Origin: Deinococcota bacterium
Lineage (GTDB): Bacteria > Deinococcota > Deinococci > Deinococcales > Trueperaceae
Direction of reading: 5' to 3'
NCBI GenBank assembly: GCA_963170125.1
Contig: CAUJFI010000118.1
Coordinates: 1 to 64,000, forward strand
Length of the DNA stretch: 64,000 bases
The translations under genes were made by a program, and so were the position numbers. Shown in pieces: positions 61,477 through 64,000 of this stretch; positions within the stretch are counted from its first letter, which is position 1; the number at the start of each line of letters is the position of its first letter. Under the pieces are notes generated by a model. That model made no database searches, was not told the DNA's origin, and saw only the letters and a list, made by a program, of their open reading frames with translations.

Positions 61477-61491
61477 CTTGCACTTTGAAAG
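61477..61491. promoter_or_regulatory. Candidate ROK-repressor operator 1
   Basis: CTTGCA-CTT-TGAAAG, a 6-3-6 inverted repeat with one mismatch, lies between the divergent binding-protein and ROK genes. Its right arm overlaps the -35 (TTGAAA) of the ROK promoter. A perfect version occurs at 63575. Confidence 0.6.
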
Positions 61492-61514
61492 AAGGCTAGC
61501 ACATGGCGTAGGCT
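61485..61514 (+). promoter_or_regulatory. Promoter of the ROK regulator gene
   Basis: TTGAAA (61485-61490) and TAGGCT (61509-61514) are separated by 18 nt; the -35 lies inside the operator, consistent with autorepression. Confidence 0.55.
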
Positions 61515-61572
61515 CGTGCAAAGCGACGCTCGTGGCGCGCCACGCGTCGGCTTTGGAGAGGGGCCGGCAGAC

Positions 61573-62742
61573 GTGTCCGAACCCCACATCGGCAGGCACA
61601 GCCTCTTACGCGACCTGAACCACAGCGCGGTCCTGGAGTCCGTGGCCCAGGCGAACGACCGCTCGCGCGTGGAAATCGCGGGCGAGTTGACGCTCAGCCA
61701 AGCCTCCGTCTCGCGCATCGTCGACAAGCTGATAGCGGGCGGACTGGTGCGGGAGCTGCCAGCCAGACAGAAGAGCCATGGTCGGCCGCAGGTCCCGCTC
61801 GCCATCAGGGCGGAGGCGGCGCACGTGGTCACCGTGGACATCCGTCGCGCCTGCTACAGACTCAGGCTCACGGACCTCGGAGGTGGCAACCTGGCGGAGG
61901 TCAGGACCTCGGCCGTCGACCCCCATACCGGCCGCGGCCCGGCAAGCGCGGAGGACGCTGTCGAGCTGGTCAACGGCCTCTTGCTGTCCGCCCGGCGACT
62001 GTCGCGGGTCAGGTCGCCGCTGGGCGCTGTCGCCGTCGGCGTCTCCGCGGCATGGGACGAGCGCTCCGGACGCGTCTACGCTGCCCGCAACGTCCCGTAC
62101 CTGGAAGGGGTCGACCTGCGGGAACTTGTGAGCGCGAAGGTAGGGGTCGAGGCCACTATCGACAACGACGTGAAGTTGGCCGCCGTCGGTGAGTTCGCCG
62201 ACGGCTCGGCTGAGGGGAGGCCCGACTTCTACTACCTGAGCCTCGGCTCGGGAGTTGCAGGCGCCGCCGTGCTCTCCGGCAAGGTGCAGCGCGGGAGGGC
62301 CGGCTTCGCCGGCGAGCTCGGCTACTTGCGCGTCAGGACCGCCGGGGGAGGCTGGACCGACCTGGAGACCCTCATCGGCCGCGGGGCGCTGGAGGGGCGC
62401 TGGCGCGGCATCGCGGGCGGCGAGCCGCTGGCGCTCGGGCTAGCGCGAGTGCCGAGCGGCCCCGCGGAGCGCGCCTTCAGAGCGGAGCTCATCGCTCACG
62501 TGACGCTGGCCCTGACCGCCGTCGCGACCGTGGTGGACGTGCCACTCGTCGTCTTGGGGGGCAGCCTCGGGGTGATGCTCACACCTCTGCTCGGCGACCT
62601 TGCCGAGGCGCTGTCCGACGCCGTCCCGCCTCCCCCCGCGCTGCTGACCAGCCGCGTCGGCACCGACGCGGCCCTGATCGGCGGCATCAGAATCGCTCAG
62701 GAGGCCGCCAGGGCGGCGCTCCTTCGCGCCGTGCTCGACTGA
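61573..62742 (+). CDS. ROK-family transcriptional repressor
   Basis: 389 aa from the GTG at 61573 (GGAGAGGGG upstream); a GTG at 61516 would add 19 residues but starts only 1 nt after the -10. N-terminal winged helix ~10-70 (HSAVLESVAQANDRSRVEIAGELTLSQASVSRIVDKLIAGG). The C-terminal ROK sugar-kinase fold has VGVSAAWDERSGRVYAARNVPYLEG, the DNDV loop (IDNDVKLAAVGEF) and YYLSLGSGVAGAAVL. It lacks the Cys-rich zinc motif of full ROK kinases, so it is a sugar-sensing regulator. It is divergent from the importer and convergent with the SIS gene. Confidence 0.92.
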   Translation: MSEPHIGRHSLLRDLNHSAVLESVAQANDRSRVEIAGELTLSQASVSRIVDKLIAGGLVRELPARQKSHGRPQVPLAIRAEAAHVVTVDIRRACYRLRLTDLGGGNLAEVRTSAVDPHTGRGPASAEDAVELVNGLLLSARRLSRVRSPLGAVAVGVSAAWDERSGRVYAARNVPYLEGVDLRELVSAKVGVEATIDNDVKLAAVGEFADGSAEGRPDFYYLSLGSGVAGAAVLSGKVQRGRAGFAGELGYLRVRTAGGGWTDLETLIGRGALEGRWRGIAGGEPLALGLARVPSGPAERAFRAELIAHVTLALTAVATVVDVPLVVLGGSLGVMLTPLLGDLAEALSDAVPPPPALLTSRVGTDAALIGGIRIAQEAARAALLRAVLD

Positions 62743-62766
62743 GGGAGCAGGCTTGGGCGCCCAGCG

Positions 62767-63516
62767 CTAGAGGCGCTTGACGAGCATGCGGTACTGGGCG
62801 ACGTGTCTAGTGTTGGCCGCGTCGCCTCCCGGGCTGTTGGCGCTCTGCCAGATGGCGGGTTCTACCCCCCTGCGAGCGAGTTCCTCGATGGCGCCGACGA
62901 TCAGGAGGTTGAGGGCGAGAGCGTTCAGGAACGTGCTCGAGGCGCCGACTCGTTGTGTGATGCCGGGGACGTCGATGAGCGCGTCCCCCATCGGTACCTT
63001 GCAGTCGATGACGTGGTCGCAGAGGTCGGCGAGGTTGACGCCGCTTGGGTGCCTACTCGGGTGGCCCTGCGGCAGTGAGGCCTGCAGCTCCCGGCTGGTC
63101 ACCGCTATCGTCGTCGCGCCGCGTTCGTGGGCCATGGTGGCCGCGTCAATCGTGCAGGCGTTGATGCCGTAGGCATTGACGATCACTAGGGTGTCGCCGT
63201 GCCCGAGCCCGTACTCGTCCAGCACGGCCCGGGCGTAATCAGGTGTGCGCTCGACCGCCATGCTCCGGAGGGCGCCGTAAGAGAGCATCACGCCCGGGTC
63301 GAGCATGGGGTTCACGGCGACCAGCCCACCGGCCCTGAAGAAGATCTCCTCGGCGCCCATCGCCGAGTGGCCGCCGGTGCCGAAGACGTGTAGGAGGCGG
63401 CCGGACTCGATGGCGTCGGCGACCACCGTGGCCGCGCGCGCGATGGCGTCGGATTCCTCCTCCATGATGCGCCCCATGAGCTCGGTGACGGCTGTGAAGT
63501 AGCGGGCTCCTATCAC
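62767..63516 (-). CDS. SIS-domain phosphosugar isomerase-like protein (UPF0309/COG4821)
   Basis: 249 aa from a GTG at 63516, preceded by AAGGAGG. YFTAVTELMGRIMEEESDAIARAATVVADAIESGRLLHVFGTGGHS is the SIS start (GTGGHS sugar-phosphate loop). DTLVIVNAYGINACTIDAATMAHERGATTIAVTSRE is the second SIS loop. The family (COG4821) is predicted to bind phosphosugars. The upstream divergent region holds a perfect copy of the ROK palindrome, so it probably belongs to the same regulon as the importer. Confidence 0.88.
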   Translation of the reverse strand: MIGARYFTAVTELMGRIMEEESDAIARAATVVADAIESGRLLHVFGTGGHSAMGAEEIFFRAGGLVAVNPMLDPGVMLSYGALRSMAVERTPDYARAVLDEYGLGHGDTLVIVNAYGINACTIDAATMAHERGATTIAVTSRELQASLPQGHPSRHPSGVNLADLCDHVIDCKVPMGDALIDVPGITQRVGASSTFLNALALNLLIVGAIEELARRGVEPAIWQSANSPGGDAANTRHVAQYRMLVKRL

Positions 63517-63574
63517 GACCAGCGGCCTCCTTGTGCGCCGAAGCGCGAGCGGCAGGCAGAGCGCCGCCAACTTA

Positions 63575-63589
63575 CTTGCAGACTGCAAG
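63575..63589. promoter_or_regulatory. Candidate ROK-repressor operator 2
   Basis: CTTGCA-GAC-TGCAAG, a perfect 6-3-6 palindrome between the divergent SIS and ceramidase-like genes. It shares the context TTACTTGCA with the operator at 61477. Confidence 0.65.
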
Positions 63590-63609
63590 CAGAGTACGAT
63601 TCGCGGCAT

Positions 63610-64000
63610 ATGGGGCGCAAGCAGTGCATGGGTGACGGCGCGGGCATCGTCGAGAAGGCTGGCACCACGGTCGGGAAGGGCCGGGTCATCGTGACGCCGC
63701 CCGGCCCGGTCGCAATGTCCGGGTTCGCCGCGCGCACCAGCCGAAGTGCCGGCGTGGCGGACGAGCTCGAGGCGCGAGCCACGGCGTTCGCGGGGTGTGC
63801 GGGGGAGGCTCCCGCCCTCCTCGTCGCGCTCGACGCCATCGGCGTCGACTCGGGGTTCACCGCCGCCTTGCGCCGCAGGCTCACCGACCGCATTTCCGGC
63901 GAGCGCGTCGCAGTGATCGCAACACACACCCACGGTGGCCCGGCCCTACTCGATGGCGCGGAGCTCGGGGTCGTCGACGCCGCGACGCGCGAGCGCTACC
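63610..64000 (+). CDS. Neutral/alkaline ceramidase-like hydrolase (N-terminal part, runs off window)
   Basis: Open frame from the ATG at 63610 (or 63628) to the window end, about 130 residues so far. VGKGRVIVTPPGPVAMSGFAARTSRSAGVADELEARATAF, LLVALDAIGVDSGFTAALRRRL and VAVIATHTHGGPALLDG match the N-terminal domain of neutral/alkaline ceramidase-type hydrolases ('ITPP...GFA.R', 'D..G', 'THTHSGP' zinc His). No signal peptide, so it is probably cytosolic. A TACGAT box lies 9 nt upstream and the ROK palindrome just before it. Substrate unknown; sphingolipid is not implied in a bacterium of this kind. Confidence 0.8.
   Translation, partial: MGRKQCMGDGAGIVEKAGTTVGKGRVIVTPPGPVAMSGFAARTSRSAGVADELEARATAFAGCAGEAPALLVALDAIGVDSGFTAALRRRLTDRISGERVAVIATHTHGGPALLDGAELGVVDAATRERY

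Overview
The window is one contiguous stretch of GC-rich bacterial chromosome, densely packed with short operons on both strands. No phage, plasmid, IS or CRISPR structure is visible. The content suggests a member of the Deinococcota, perhaps Truepera-like. This rests on several DinB/DUF1572-type proteins in one window, an MntR-controlled Mn transporter, many ABC systems with their own binding proteins, and many genes that look leaderless (a TANNNT box 5-8 nt before the start codon). The assignment is inference; no rRNA or universal marker is present.

Layout. 1-1.8 kb: end of a PfkB sugar kinase overlapping an L-fucose-isomerase-like gene, then a VOC remnant. 1.8-2.8 kb: a ParS-type antitoxin and RES toxin pair. 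2.8-4.7 kb: a DinB protein, tRNA-Ala(GGC) with a strong promoter and a following hairpin, a decayed cystathionine gamma-lyase pseudogene and a small DUF542/DUF1858-like protein. 4.9-10.4 kb: single metabolic genes (Zn-alcohol dehydrogenase, GNAT, MccF-like S66 peptidase, GyrI-like protein, FMN-dependent alpha-hydroxy-acid dehydrogenase). 10.4-11 kb: a chimeric VapC/VOC remnant. 11-15.7 kb: MntR-like regulator and a four-gene Mn/Zn ABC transporter with apparent operators. 15.7-20.7 kb: a VOC-nitroreductase fusion and two overlapping Ig-domain lipoproteins. 20.8-31.6 kb: an ABC-2 exporter, serine hydrolase, ArsR/SRPBCC divergent pair, DinB proteins, MFS and EamA transporters and a PhnB-like protein. 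31.8-39 kb: an operon of oligopeptide-type binding protein and two permeases without ATPases, then nucleoside phosphorylase, adenine deaminase and an M20 peptidase. 39-48.8 kb: an Lgt-TlpA fusion, SDR, DUF1572, DMT transporter, GNAT, FMN reductase, OsmC, YbaN, aminodeoxychorismate-lyase-like enzyme, ABC exporter and cold-shock protein. 48.9-55.6 kb: an acyl-CoA ligase upstream of a complete livMHJGF-type transporter. 55.7-56.3 kb: flavodoxin.

56.4-64 kb is the most interesting segment. An Fbp/Afu-type ABC importer (binding protein, ATPase, double permease) has a PP2C-like phosphatase inside its operon. It is followed by a ROK repressor, a SIS-domain phosphosugar isomerase-like protein and the start of a neutral-ceramidase-like hydrolase that runs off the window. 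The two divergent promoter regions carry the same palindrome (CTTGCA-N3-TGMAAG). I infer a ROK-controlled system for importing and processing a phosphorylated or amino sugar, rather than an iron transporter.
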